64,000 nt of DNA from an uncultured Nesterenkonia sp. (GTDB lineage: Bacteria > Actinomycetota > Actinomycetes > Actinomycetales > Micrococcaceae): contig CANLUC010000002.1 in NCBI GenBank assembly GCA_947494195.1, positions 551,074 through 615,073 of the forward strand. The letters run 5' to 3'. Under the pieces are notes generated by a model that was given only the letters and a program-made list of their open reading frames with translations, was not told the DNA's origin and did no database searches. This document shows, piece after piece, positions 7,968 through 16,282 of the stretch. Position 1 is the stretch's first letter. Every line of letters starts with the position of its first letter. The position numbers and the translations under genes were made by a program.

Positions 7968-8783
7968 ATGGAGCACGAGGACGATGCTGGGCGCCAGCGC
8001 GGGGAGGCCCTGCCGTCGTCGTCCGCTGTCAGTGCCGGTCGAAGTCTCTCCATCTCCTCGCCCGTGCTGATCCTCGGCGGGCCATCTCCGGCGGCCTCTG
8101 AGCTGAGCCAACGCCTGCGCGGGCTCGACGTCAAGGTGCTCCAGGCCTCCAGCGGCGAGGCTGCGCGAGCGAGCCTGCGTGCGGATGTGCCGGAGATCTT
8201 CGTGGTGGACGTCCGCTCCAGCCGCAGGGTCGCCGATCTCGACGCGATTCTCCTGGAGCTTCGGGCCAGCGGGGAACACACGGCGGCGCTGCTGTGGTTC
8301 GACGCCGAGGTGGAGCGTGCGGAGGTCCTGGAGGTGGTCCAACCGCTGGACGACCACATGACCGGGGTGATCACGGTGGAGGAGTCCCTGCGCAGGCTGC
8401 ACCTGATGACCGCTCGACTTCCCGCCCGGGCCGAGGGTGAGCGACTCGTGGTCGGAGACCTGGAGCTGGACACCACGGCTCGGACGGTGCGCCGGGGAGA
8501 GCGAGACATCGACCTCTCCGACACCGAGTTCCGGCTGCTGCGGCTGCTCATGCGCCACGCCAGGACCGTGCTCCCCAAGGCCGAGATACTGCAACAGGTC
8601 TGGGCCTACGAGTTTGCTGGGCAGGCCAACATCGTCGAGCTCTACATCTCCTACGTGCGCAAGAAGATCGAGGCGGGGATGCCGCGCATGATCCACACGG
8701 TGCGCGGTGCCGGCTACGTGCTGCGCCCGGCCGAGACCGAGGCTGCCGCGGAGCAGTCGGTAACCAGCTCCTCCCCGCGCTGA
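7968..8783 (+). CDS. OmpR-family response regulator with degenerate receiver domain
   Basis: Winged-helix transcription factor of 271 aa. Residues about 155-255 are a clear OmpR/PhoB-type effector (GDLELDTTARTVRRGERDIDLSDTEFRLLRLLM, VWAYEFAGQANIVELYISYVRKKIE, IHTVRGAGYVL). Residues 33-150 have the length and pattern of a receiver. However, the acidic pair after strand 1 is replaced (VLILGGPS instead of V-x-D-D), and the strand-5 Lys-Pro is missing (LDDHMTGVI). Asp81 in IFVVDVRSS lies where the phospho-acceptor would be. This suggests a phosphorylation-independent or differently controlled regulator. The start has GGAG 9 nt upstream. No kinase gene is adjacent. Confidence 0.85.
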   Translation: MEHEDDAGRQRGEALPSSSAVSAGRSLSISSPVLILGGPSPAASELSQRLRGLDVKVLQASSGEAARASLRADVPEIFVVDVRSSRRVADLDAILLELRASGEHTAALLWFDAEVERAEVLEVVQPLDDHMTGVITVEESLRRLHLMTARLPARAEGERLVVGDLELDTTARTVRRGERDIDLSDTEFRLLRLLMRHARTVLPKAEILQQVWAYEFAGQANIVELYISYVRKKIEAGMPRMIHTVRGAGYVLRPAETEAAAEQSVTSSSPR

Positions 8784-8842
8784 GGCGGCGACCCTCGTGG
8801 GGCGGCTTATTACTCGACGGTAGCTTGTGGCACACTGAGCCC

Positions 8843-9397
8843 ATGCATGTGATCTTTCGCACCCTCTTGATTCTGCTGCGTGCCCGGCGTCGGCCCTCGA
8901 TCACCCCATGGGAGTCTTCGGTGCTCGCGCTGCGCGCGCTGCCCACCGACATCGACATCGCCCGCCACATCAACAATGGGCAGTACTTCTCGCTCTTCGA
9001 CCTGGGCCGCTTCGACCTCATGGCGCGATCCGGGCTCTGGGCGCAGATGCGCCGGCGTGGATGGTCACCGGTCGTGCAGTCGGAGCAGATCACCTTCCGA
9101 CGTTCGGTGACCTTCATGACCCGTTTCGAGATCCACACCCGGATGATCGGCTTCGATGAGAAGTGCTTCTACTTCGAACAGCGCGCAGTGGTCGACGGCG
9201 AGATCTACGTCCGTGCCCACATCGCAGGTCGGCTGCTCTCCGCGCAGGGCCCGGTCTCCAACGAGCAGATCCTCGAGGTGATCCGTGAACTCGGGCACGA
9301 GGTGCCCGCGGATCTCAGCGTCAGTGAGGACCTGTTGCGGTGGCGCGCTGATTCGGCGCTTCCCTCAGCCCGGAAGCCTGCTCCCAATCGCTGGTGA
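8843..9397 (+). CDS. Acyl-CoA thioesterase-like hotdog protein (THEM6-type)
   Basis: Single hotdog-fold protein of about 184 aa. It resembles the THEM6/4HBT thioesterase group: LRALPTDIDIARHINNGQYFSLFDLGRFDLM has the conserved D-x-D-x-x-x-H-x-N-N pattern, followed by RSVTFMTRFEIHTRMIGFDEKCFYFEQRAVVDGEIYVRAHIAGRLL. ATG 8843 is preferred over the upstream TTG 8825 because family members start close to a hydrophobic N-terminal stretch (MHVIFRTLLILLRARRR) that may peripherally anchor the protein. Probable hydrolysis of acyl-CoA thioesters; substrate unknown. It ends 12 nt from the convergent surface-protein gene. Confidence 0.75.
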   Translation: MHVIFRTLLILLRARRRPSITPWESSVLALRALPTDIDIARHINNGQYFSLFDLGRFDLMARSGLWAQMRRRGWSPVVQSEQITFRRSVTFMTRFEIHTRMIGFDEKCFYFEQRAVVDGEIYVRAHIAGRLLSAQGPVSNEQILEVIRELGHEVPADLSVSEDLLRWRADSALPSARKPAPNRW

Positions 9398-9409
9398 CAC
9401 CGCCGCAGC

Positions 9410-10594
9410 TCACTGCGCTGAGCGGCCCCGGCGTGCGGCCAGCACCAGAGCGGTGACTCCGGCGATGATCGCCAGCAGCGCCAGGGTCACGGCGGTGGAC
9501 ACTCGGAGTGTGTCCAGTCCGGTCTGCGCCAGCGGTCCGGACTCTGGGTCCTGGGTGCCGGCCGCGGCCTGAGAACTGTCTGCGGCCTCGGTGGCGGCGT
9601 CGGTCTGTGGAGAGTCCAGCTCGGGCAGCGGGTAGCCGGGCATTCCAGGAATCGGAGGGCCGCCGAGGGTGGCTCGCGAGGTGCCCGATCCCGGGGTCGA
9701 TGAATCGGGTGCCGAGGGGGCTCCCTCCGGCGTCTCCTCGGTCTGCGCTGCTCGGGTGGGGCTCAGCGTCGAGGGGCTCGGCGCGCTGGGACCGGCGTCC
9801 TCCTCGGGTGACTCCTGCAGTCCCACGTAGCAGCGAGCCTGGACCCTCGTCCCGTCGGGAGCCTGCCCGCGCACGGCGAAATCGTCCTGGGAGGAACCGC
9901 GCGGCAGGGGAGACGGCGCCTGATAGTAGACGACTCCGTCCTCGATCGAGATGGCGGCTCCGGTCAGGCTGGAGCCCGCGCTGAGATCGGTGATGCCGCG
10001 ACTCATGTCCAGCCGCAGCGCCTCGGTCTCTCCCGGTCCGGCGAAGGCCGAGCCGCAGCGAAGATAGTGCTCGTCCGCGGGGGACCCGGACCCGGGCGCC
10101 GTGGTCGCTGCCGGCTCACTCGGGTTGGGATCACTGGGGTTGGGATCACTGGAAGTCGGCTCGTCGGGGAGCTGCGTCGGATCCTCGCTGGGGTCCGGCG
10201 TCCCGGGGGTGGTGGGTTCTGGAGTCGGTTCAGCTGGCTCATCCGGAGTCGGTGTGGACTCCGTGGGTGCTCCGCCGGGGTCCGGGGACGTGGTCTCTCC
10301 GGGTGCCGGAGTTGTCGGCGCGGTGGAGCCTGGCGTCTCCGAAGGTGTGGGCGCGGGCTCGGGGGAAGTCGAGTCATCGGCCCCGGCAGAGTCCTCGCTC
10401 GTGCCCTGAGTGGACTCGGAGGTGCGTGTCGTCTCGGACGGCGTCGCGGTCCCCGCCGAGGAGATCGCCCCGGACTCCTCAGCCGGTGACGCCGAGGAGG
10501 CGGCGACCGCCGCAGGAGTGGCGGCGAACATCAGAGCCAGGCTGAGGAGCGCAGTGCCGCTCCAGGACGCGGCGTACTGCGCTCCCCGCTTCAT
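9410..10594 (-). CDS. Sortase-anchored surface protein with LAxTG sorting signal
   Basis: Cell-wall-anchored protein of 394 aa. An N-terminal signal peptide (MKRGAQYAASWSGTALLSLALMF, cleavage near TPAAVA-AS) precedes a Ser/Thr/Pro/Glu-rich low-complexity stalk (about residues 35-165) with PNPSDPNPSE-type repeats. A compact region with two Cys (YLRCGSAF, ARCYVGLQE; about 175-260) follows, then a second low-complexity stretch. The C-terminus has the full sorting tripartite signal: LAQTG (355-359), a hydrophobic helix, and a basic tail RRGRSAQ. LAxTG is the motif used by class E sortases in high-GC actinobacteria (established knowledge). The cysteine-containing domain is not recognised. No sortase gene is in the window. 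Confidence 0.82.
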   Translation of the reverse strand: MKRGAQYAASWSGTALLSLALMFAATPAAVAASSASPAEESGAISSAGTATPSETTRTSESTQGTSEDSAGADDSTSPEPAPTPSETPGSTAPTTPAPGETTSPDPGGAPTESTPTPDEPAEPTPEPTTPGTPDPSEDPTQLPDEPTSSDPNPSDPNPSEPAATTAPGSGSPADEHYLRCGSAFAGPGETEALRLDMSRGITDLSAGSSLTGAAISIEDGVVYYQAPSPLPRGSSQDDFAVRGQAPDGTRVQARCYVGLQESPEEDAGPSAPSPSTLSPTRAAQTEETPEGAPSAPDSSTPGSGTSRATLGGPPIPGMPGYPLPELDSPQTDAATEAADSSQAAAGTQDPESGPLAQTGLDTLRVSTAVTLALLAIIAGVTALVLAARRGRSAQ

Positions 10595-10728
10595 CCAGTC
10601 TTGCCCCCGTTGTGTGGTGGGCGGCCGAGCCCCGACTCTGCCGCTGATGTCAATAGTTCAGCGGCCAGTGTACGACGCGGGACGCCTTTTTCATAACGAT
10701 CCGGTAAAGACGGCCGGGGTCTTCGGCG

Positions 10729-11730
10729 TCAGACGAGGCGCGACTCCGGAGACTTCGTCAGGCTGGGGTCCTGCTGCGCAAGATCCCCCAGGACCGAGTC
10801 GATCGAGTGCATTGCGGCGTCATCCAGGGTGACCCCGGCGGCGGCCACGTTGCTGGCGATCTGTTCAGGGCGCGAGGCTCCCACCAGGGCGGAGGCGACG
10901 TTGGGATTCTGCAGCACCCAGGCGACGGCAAGCTGGGCGAGGTTCAGCCCGTGGTCCTCGGCGATCGGCTTGAGCTTCTGCACCGCGGTGAGGATCTCCT
11001 CGTTCATGTACCGCTCGATGAACTTGCCAGCCTCCTTGTCCGAGGCGCGGGAGCCCTCGGGTGCCGCCTCTCCGGGGAGATACTTGCCGGTCAGCACGCC
11101 CTGGGCGATGGGTGACCAGACGATCTGCGAGATGCCGAGCTCCTCGGAGGCGGGGATCACCTCGGGTTCGATGACCCTCCAGAGCATGTTGTACTGCGGC
11201 TGGTTGCTGATCAGCGAGATGTTCAGCTCCTTGGCCAGCGCATGTCCGGCGCGCAGCTGGTCAGCGGTCCACTCGGAGACACCGATGTAGAGCGCCTTCC
11301 CGGAGCGGACCACATCTGCGAAGGCCTGCATGGTCTCTTCCAGCGGGGTCTCATGGTCGTAGCGGTGGGCCTGGTACAGGTCCACGTAGTCAGTGCCGAG
11401 CCGCTTCAGCGAGCCGTTGATCGACTCCATGATGTGCTTGCGGGACAGTCCGGTGTCGTTGGGTCCCTTGGGGCCGGTGGGGAAGTAGACCTTGGTGAAG
11501 ATCTCCAGGGATTCTCTGCGCTGCCCGGCCAGGGCGTCACCGAGCACCTGCTCGGCCACCGTATTGGCGTAGACGTCAGCGGTGTCGAACGTAGTGATCC
11601 CGGCGTCGAGGGCGGCATGGACGCAGGTGGTGGCGACGTCGTTCTCGATCTGCGAGCCGTGGGTGAGCCAGTTGCCGTACGTGATCTCAGAGATCTTCAG
11701 GCCAGAGTTTCCGAGGTATCTGAATTCCAT
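10729..11730 (-). CDS. Aldo/keto reductase (Kv-beta-like / YghZ group)
   Basis: NADPH-dependent oxidoreductase of 333 aa with the complete AKR catalytic tetrad: Asp and Tyr in FDTADVYANTVAEQVLGDAL, Lys in LEIFTKVYFP, and His in LYQAHRYDHETPLEET. The cofactor region is near the C-terminus (SALVGASRPEQIASNVAAAGV). The N-terminus MEFRYLGNSGLKISEITYGNW is typical. It is followed upstream on the same strand by a GntR regulator whose stop lies only 9 nt before its start, so they may be cotranscribed. The physiological aldehyde or ketone substrate is unknown. Confidence 0.9.
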   Translation of the reverse strand: MEFRYLGNSGLKISEITYGNWLTHGSQIENDVATTCVHAALDAGITTFDTADVYANTVAEQVLGDALAGQRRESLEIFTKVYFPTGPKGPNDTGLSRKHIMESINGSLKRLGTDYVDLYQAHRYDHETPLEETMQAFADVVRSGKALYIGVSEWTADQLRAGHALAKELNISLISNQPQYNMLWRVIEPEVIPASEELGISQIVWSPIAQGVLTGKYLPGEAAPEGSRASDKEAGKFIERYMNEEILTAVQKLKPIAEDHGLNLAQLAVAWVLQNPNVASALVGASRPEQIASNVAAAGVTLDDAAMHSIDSVLGDLAQQDPSLTKSPESRLV

Positions 11731-11739
11731 GAGCCGAGC

Positions 11740-12414
11740 CTATCCCTGGTGGCCTGCCCGGACCAGCCTGTCCAGGGCCTCCTGCATATGCTCCTCGATC
11801 TCGCGCCGGAGCCCTTCGTCGTCGCCGGCAGCGATCGCTTCGGCGATGCGGCTGTGCTCGGCCACCTGGTCCTCGGGGTCGAAATAGGTCTCCTGCAGGG
11901 CGGTCATGCACATCCGGGTCTCCACCATCAGCGTCTCGTGCACGCGGTGCAGTCGGGGGCTGCCCGAGAGGCTCACCAGCTCCTCGTGGAAGGCGAAGTC
12001 CGCATCCGCCAGCGCATTCAGGTCTCCGGCCGCCACTGCCTCCGCCATCGCCGCGGCGCGCTCGCGGAGTCGCTGGGCGCCTTCGGAGGCCCTGGCCGAG
12101 TGGGCGAGGGTGTAGGCCGCCGCCGTCTCGATCGCGGTGCGAGTGAGGTAGAGGTCGCGGATCTCGGCCTCATCGAGCTCCTTGACGAAGAGCCCTCGGT
12201 TCAGCTCGCTGCGGACCAGGCCCTCCTGGACCAGGCGCTGCATGGCCTCACGCAGCGGTCCGCGGCTGACTCCGAACTCGGCCGCCAGTCCCGCCTCGGA
12301 GAGCTGCGCCCCAGCCGGGAGTCGGCCGTTCATGATGCCCTCGCGAAGCGCTCGTGTGATCAGTGAGGAGGTGGACTCACGGTGGACGGGTTGAAAACCT
12401 GCGGGGGAACTCAT
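11740..12414 (-). CDS. GntR-family transcriptional regulator (FCD domain)
   Basis: FadR/VanR-type GntR regulator, about 224 aa. N-terminal winged helix (LITRALREGIMNGRLPAGAQLSEAGLAAEFGVSRGPLREAMQRLVQEGLV) and a helical FCD effector domain (residues about 85-220; TRTAIETAAAY, HEELVSLSGSPRLHRVHETL) that normally binds a metal and a carboxylate ligand. I take ATG 12414 as start (GGAG 5 nt upstream) rather than ATG 12453, because a GntR-type operator palindrome lies between them and would otherwise be inside the gene. It is divergent from a D-2-hydroxyacid dehydrogenase and amidase, its probable targets. It is closely followed by the aldo/keto reductase. Confidence 0.88.
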   Translation of the reverse strand: MSSPAGFQPVHRESTSSLITRALREGIMNGRLPAGAQLSEAGLAAEFGVSRGPLREAMQRLVQEGLVRSELNRGLFVKELDEAEIRDLYLTRTAIETAAAYTLAHSARASEGAQRLRERAAAMAEAVAAGDLNALADADFAFHEELVSLSGSPRLHRVHETLMVETRMCMTALQETYFDPEDQVAEHSRIAEAIAAGDDEGLRREIEEHMQEALDRLVRAGHQG

Positions 12415-12425
12415 GGCATCTCCGG

Positions 12426-12437
12426 ATTGTTGACAAT
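12426..12437. promoter_or_regulatory. Candidate GntR (FCD) operator
   Basis: ATTGT-TG-ACAAT, a perfect 5-bp inverted repeat with a 2-nt centre, lies 12 nt upstream of the chosen gntR start and about 95 nt upstream of the divergent dehydrogenase start (12533). TTGT-N2-ACAA is the typical form of FCD-class GntR operators such as those of lactate regulators (established knowledge of the family). The match to this particular regulator is inferred from location. Confidence 0.65.
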
Positions 12438-12532
12438 CTTCACAGGTATTCATAGCATAGCCGGACCTCAGTATGAAAGGTCGTCAGATCAGTGATGCCG
12501 GCACAATCCCCCGCAGTGAAGGGCAGGTGAGC

Positions 12533-13525
12533 ATGTCAGCAGCTCCGCCGATCATCGCCGTGCTCTGTCCCTCGGCGGAGACCGCAGGAGAGAATGCGCG
12601 CCCGAGTGGACTCGAGAGAGTCGCTGCGCGCGCCGAGATCCGCTACACCGAAGCCGGTGACCTGCCGCAGGCGCTGGACGGGGCGCAGGCGCTCTTCCTC
12701 TGGGACTTCTTCTCCCCGGCGGTCCAGCAGGCCTGGCCGCACACCGCCGCGCTGGAATGGATCCATGTGGCGGCGGCAGGCGTGGACTCGCTCATGTTCG
12801 AGGAGCTCAGCAACTCCGCCGTCACCGTCACCAACGCGCAGGGGATCTTCGACCGGCCGATCGCCGAATATGTGCTGGCCGCGATCTTCGCCCATGCGAA
12901 GGACTTTGCCGGCAGTCTGCGGCACCAGCAGAACCGGGAGTGGGTGCACCGCGAGACGCAGCAGGTCCACGGCAGCACCGCCCTGGTCATCGGCACCGGC
13001 GCCATCGGCCGCGAGACCGCCCGGCTGCTTCGCGCCGTCGGGATCGCCGTCACCGGCGCCGGGCGCACCGCCCGTGAGCAGGACCCGGATTTCGGCACGG
13101 TGATCGACAGCGCCGAGCTGGACCTGCATGTGGGGGACTTCGACCACGTCATCAATGCCGCGCCGCTGACCCCGCAGACCACCGGCCTGGTCGGGGAGAA
13201 GACCCTAGCCGCGATGCGCGAAGGGGCGCATCTGATCAACATCGGACGCGGAGAGTCCGTGGATGAGCAGGCGCTGATCCGTCACCTGCAGGCGGGGAGG
13301 CTCTCCCGAGCCACGCTCGACGTCTTCGTCGAGGAGCCGCTCTTCCAGGATTCCCCGCTCTGGGACATGGAGGCCGTGACGATCTCGGCCCACATGTCCG
13401 GCGATGTCCAGGGCTGGCGCAACGCGCTCGCGGAGCAGTTCGTGCGCAACGCGGAGCGCTGGCTGGACGGAGAGCCGCTGCACAACGTCGTCGACACCGC
13501 CAAGGGATACGTTCCCAGCGGCTGA
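12533..13525 (+). CDS. D-2-hydroxyacid dehydrogenase
   Basis: NAD(P)-dependent D-isomer-specific 2-hydroxyacid dehydrogenase, about 330 aa, probably reducing a 2-oxoacid to the D-hydroxyacid. Seen: the nucleotide-binding motif VIGTGAIGRETARLL, catalytic Arg in LINIGRGESVDE, catalytic Glu in VFVEEPLFQ, and catalytic His in TISAHMSGD. The start ATG 12533 (MSAAPPIIAVLCPS) has an AGGTGA site just upstream. An in-frame ATG at 12473 adds 20 unconserved residues and is less likely. An amidase gene follows after 82 nt, so the pair probably forms a small catabolic unit under the divergent GntR regulator. Confidence 0.88.
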   Translation: MSAAPPIIAVLCPSAETAGENARPSGLERVAARAEIRYTEAGDLPQALDGAQALFLWDFFSPAVQQAWPHTAALEWIHVAAAGVDSLMFEELSNSAVTVTNAQGIFDRPIAEYVLAAIFAHAKDFAGSLRHQQNREWVHRETQQVHGSTALVIGTGAIGRETARLLRAVGIAVTGAGRTAREQDPDFGTVIDSAELDLHVGDFDHVINAAPLTPQTTGLVGEKTLAAMREGAHLINIGRGESVDEQALIRHLQAGRLSRATLDVFVEEPLFQDSPLWDMEAVTISAHMSGDVQGWRNALAEQFVRNAERWLDGEPLHNVVDTAKGYVPSG

Positions 13526-13607
13526 ACGGAACCTCGTCGATCCGAATCACCGAAAGATCCAGACCCACCCGCAGAGTCCAAGGACTCAAGAGCTTGAGGA
13601 GGGGCGC

Positions 13608-15053
13608 ATGACGCACCTTGCTGAACTGACCGCCGTCGAGCTTCTCGCGGGATACCGCAGTGGAGAGTTCACCCCGGTGGACGCCACCGAGGCGGCGCTC
13701 GAGAGGATCGAGACGCACGACGGCGCGATCAACGCCTTCGTCCTGGTCGACCGCGAGTCTGCCCTGGCCTCCGCACGGGACTCCGCGCGGCGCTGGGCCG
13801 ACGGCGAATCACTCGGGCCCGGGGATGGAATCCCGACCTCCATCAAGGACATCTTCTACACCGCCGGGTGGCCGACGCTGCGCGGGTCGAGCCTGATCGA
13901 TGAGGCCGGCCCCTGGGACGTCGACGCCCCCTGTGTGGCGCGGCTGCGCGACGCCGGGGCGGTGCTCATCGGCAAGACCGCCTCGCCGGAGTTCGCCTGG
14001 AAGGGCACCACGGATTCCCAGCGCTTCGGCATCACCTCCAATCCGTGGGACCCTTCGCTCACCGCGGGAGGATCCTCGGGCGGCGCGGCAGCCGCCGTCG
14101 GAGCCGGAATGGGGCCCTGGGCCGTGGGCACCGACGGGGGAGGGTCCGTGCGGATCCCGGCAGCCTTCACCGGCACCGTCGCGATCAAGGCCACCTATGG
14201 CACGGTGCCGATGTATCCCGCCAGCCCGTTCGGCACGCTGGCCCACGCCGGGCCGATGGCCCGCACGGTGACGGACACGGCGCTGCTGCTCGATGTGATC
14301 TCCGGCTTCGACTCTCGTGACTGGTCTGCACTTCCCTCGCCCACGCGACCCTTCGCGGCGGACCTTGCCGCGCTGGAGGCCGATTCGTCCTCGTTGGCGG
14401 GCGTGCGGATCGGCTATTCGCCCACCCTGGGCTTCGGCACCAACGATCCCGAGGTGGAACAGCGCGTGCGGGAGGCCGTGGAGGTGATGGCTTCGCTCGG
14501 TGCCGATGTCGAGGAGGTCGACCCGGACATCGAGGACCCGGTGGAGGCCTTCCACGTGCTCTGGTTCACCGGTGCGGCCAAGGTGCTCGAGGCCTACGGG
14601 CCCGGCGCGCTGGAGAAGATCGACCCGGGCCTGCGCCAGGGGATCGAGAAGTACGCGGACGCCTCGGCGCTGGACTACCTCGGCGCCACAGCGGTGCGCA
14701 TGGACATGGGGGTGCGGATGGGGAACTTCCATCAGAAGTACGACCTGCTGCTGACTCCCACCATGCCGATCCCGGCCTTCGACGCCACCCGGCAGGCCCC
14801 CGCGGGCTGGCCCTCGGAGCTGTGGACCAGCTGGACCCCCTACACCTACCCGTTCAACATGACCCAGCAGCCTGCTGTCTCGGTGCCCTGTGGGCTCACG
14901 AGCTCCGGGCTTCCCGTGGGCCTGCAGATCGTCGCAGCGCGCACGCGGGACCATTCCGCTCTGCGGGCTGCGCGCGCCTACGAGATCGCCAGCGGCGAGA
15001 AGTTCAGCGCGCCGGTCTCACCGGCCGCGCGGGTCGGCGGAGCTGGGCGATAG
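13608..15053 (+). CDS. Amidase (amidase-signature family)
   Basis: Amidase-signature hydrolase of 481 aa with the complete Ser-cisSer-Lys triad. The Lys is in DGIPTSIKDIFYT, the glycine/serine motif is TAGGSSGGAAAAVGAG, and the nucleophile region is GTDGGGSVRIPAAFTG. The start ATG 13608 (MTHLAELTAVELLAGYRSGEFTP, typical for the family) has GAGGAGG 5 nt upstream; the longer open frame reaching back into the previous gene is not real. The substrate is unknown. Its 3' end overlaps the convergent EamA gene by 50 nt, so the last 16 codons are read on both strands. Confidence 0.9.
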   Translation: MTHLAELTAVELLAGYRSGEFTPVDATEAALERIETHDGAINAFVLVDRESALASARDSARRWADGESLGPGDGIPTSIKDIFYTAGWPTLRGSSLIDEAGPWDVDAPCVARLRDAGAVLIGKTASPEFAWKGTTDSQRFGITSNPWDPSLTAGGSSGGAAAAVGAGMGPWAVGTDGGGSVRIPAAFTGTVAIKATYGTVPMYPASPFGTLAHAGPMARTVTDTALLLDVISGFDSRDWSALPSPTRPFAADLAALEADSSSLAGVRIGYSPTLGFGTNDPEVEQRVREAVEVMASLGADVEEVDPDIEDPVEAFHVLWFTGAAKVLEAYGPGALEKIDPGLRQGIEKYADASALDYLGATAVRMDMGVRMGNFHQKYDLLLTPTMPIPAFDATRQAPAGWPSELWTSWTPYTYPFNMTQQPAVSVPCGLTSSGLPVGLQIVAARTRDHSALRAARAYEIASGEKFSAPVSPAARVGGAGR

Positions 15054-15918
15054 CCACACCGGTCAGGGTGATCGCCCCGCCGAGGATTCCCAGCGGCGGG
15101 GGGATCTCCCCGAGCGTGAGTCCCGACATGATCACGACGACGGCCGGGACGGCCAGCGTGCTCGCGGCCACCTTGCCGGTGGGGAAGTGGTTCATGGCGT
15201 AGCCCCAGAACCAGAATCCCAGTGCGGTGGGCCCGATGCCCATGTAGATCGCCCCCAGGATGACCGGGGTGGAGGTGGTCTGGACCTCCGTGATGGTGGC
15301 GCTGAGAAAGGGCAGCAGCGCGATGGTCCCTGCCGCGCAGGCCATCCACGTCGCGGTCAGCGGGTCCGTGTGTCGCAGCGCGACCTTCTGGATCAGCATG
15401 CCGCCGGCATAGAGGAAGGCGGCGACCAGCGCGATGCCGAGCCCGGTCAGCGCCAGCTGTCCCGTGGAGCCCGCCACCGTGATCAGGCCGATCCCGCACA
15501 GCGAGACCACCATGCCGAGGAAGAGTCGCGGTGAGAAGGACTCTTTGAAGAACACCACGGCGCCCACGCCGACCATGAGCGGGGCCAGGTTCACCACCAT
15601 CGCGATGGTTCCCGCGTCGATGTAGTGCCCGGCAAGATTGAAGACCAGGGTGTAGAGGGCGAACCAGATGACCCCGAAGAGCGCCGTCAGCCCGATCGCG
15701 GCCCGGGTCGGCAGCGTGATGCGACCGCGCCGCACCCACAGCAGCAGGATCGTCAGGGTCGCAGCGCCCGCCAGCAGTCGCAGCAGCGCCAGCGGTCCGG
15801 GAGAGAGCTCGCCCGCCGACCAGCGGATCAGCACGAAGGAGGAGGCCCACATGAGCACTGTGGCGATGATCGCCGCCACGGGCAGCGTCCTGCGGGTGAG
15901 AGGTACAGTCTGAGTCAC
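15004..15918 (-). CDS. EamA/DMT-family transporter
   Basis: Drug/metabolite-type exporter of 304 aa with about ten hydrophobic segments in two EamA repeats (first: VAAIIATVLMWASSFVLIRWSAGELSP; second starting near TGLGIALVAAFLYAGGMLIQK). Conserved features include the SSFVLIRWSAGE stretch after helix 1 and GxIYMGIGPTALGFWFWGYA in the second repeat. Substrates of EamA proteins range from amino acids to small metabolites and cannot be told here. The last 50 nt overlap the convergent amidase gene. Confidence 0.88.
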   Translation of the reverse strand: MTQTVPLTRRTLPVAAIIATVLMWASSFVLIRWSAGELSPGPLALLRLLAGAATLTILLLWVRRGRITLPTRAAIGLTALFGVIWFALYTLVFNLAGHYIDAGTIAMVVNLAPLMVGVGAVVFFKESFSPRLFLGMVVSLCGIGLITVAGSTGQLALTGLGIALVAAFLYAGGMLIQKVALRHTDPLTATWMACAAGTIALLPFLSATITEVQTTSTPVILGAIYMGIGPTALGFWFWGYAMNHFPTGKVAASTLAVPAVVVIMSGLTLGEIPPPLGILGGAITLTGVAIAQLRRPARPVRPAR

Positions 15919-16282
15919 GCCCTGACTGTACCGCCGCCCTGCCGGATCCGCTCGAGCCGATCCGCTTTGCTCAATCTTCGGGCCCGGGCTATCATGGACA
16001 GTCGCAAGCCGTGCTGCGCTGTGCTCATGCGTGTCCTCTTGGAAGGGGGCCGCCGGGGCTAGGCGCCGGAAAGCAGCTCGGCCGTTGTGAAGCCTGGATT
16101 CCAGAGCACCACATCAAGCACCACCGTCCGTGCAGCGTCTCGCTGCGCGAATGAGAAGACACTTCGGTTGGATCTCACCCAGCCTGGTCCGTCCTCGCAA
16201 GTAACGGTGTCATAGCTGGTGGCGGGACCCAGAATCGGGTGCCGCCCGTATACATTCACGTACTTACGTCAGAGGAGTGATC
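15919..16282. promoter_or_regulatory. Gene-poor stretch with probable rpmB promoter
   Basis: This 364-nt stretch separates the divergent EamA and ribosomal protein genes. I see no convincing gene; a 66-codon minus-strand frame (16059-16259) is unsupported. A TATACATT sequence at 16249-16256, 27 nt before the rpmB start, is a plausible -10 element, and AGGAG (near 16273) is the ribosome site. Cys-free ribosomal paralogues in other actinobacteria are Zur-controlled, but I found no AT-rich Zur-type palindrome here. Confidence 0.4.

Noticed and set aside
10080..10400. Short repeats resembling a CRISPR or satellite array
   Set aside because: They are codons of the Pro/Ser/Thr/Glu-rich stalk of the LAxTG protein in its own frame; there are no unique spacers of constant length.
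16059..16259. 66-codon minus-strand frame between the EamA gene and rpmB
   Set aside because: No recognisable family and no ribosome site that I can support, and its 5' end overlaps the likely rpmB promoter. A small real gene cannot be excluded but is not supported.
16100..16282. Zur box upstream of the Cys-free ribosomal protein cluster
   Set aside because: Expected from known actinobacterial regulation, but I found no AT-rich palindrome of that kind in the spacer.
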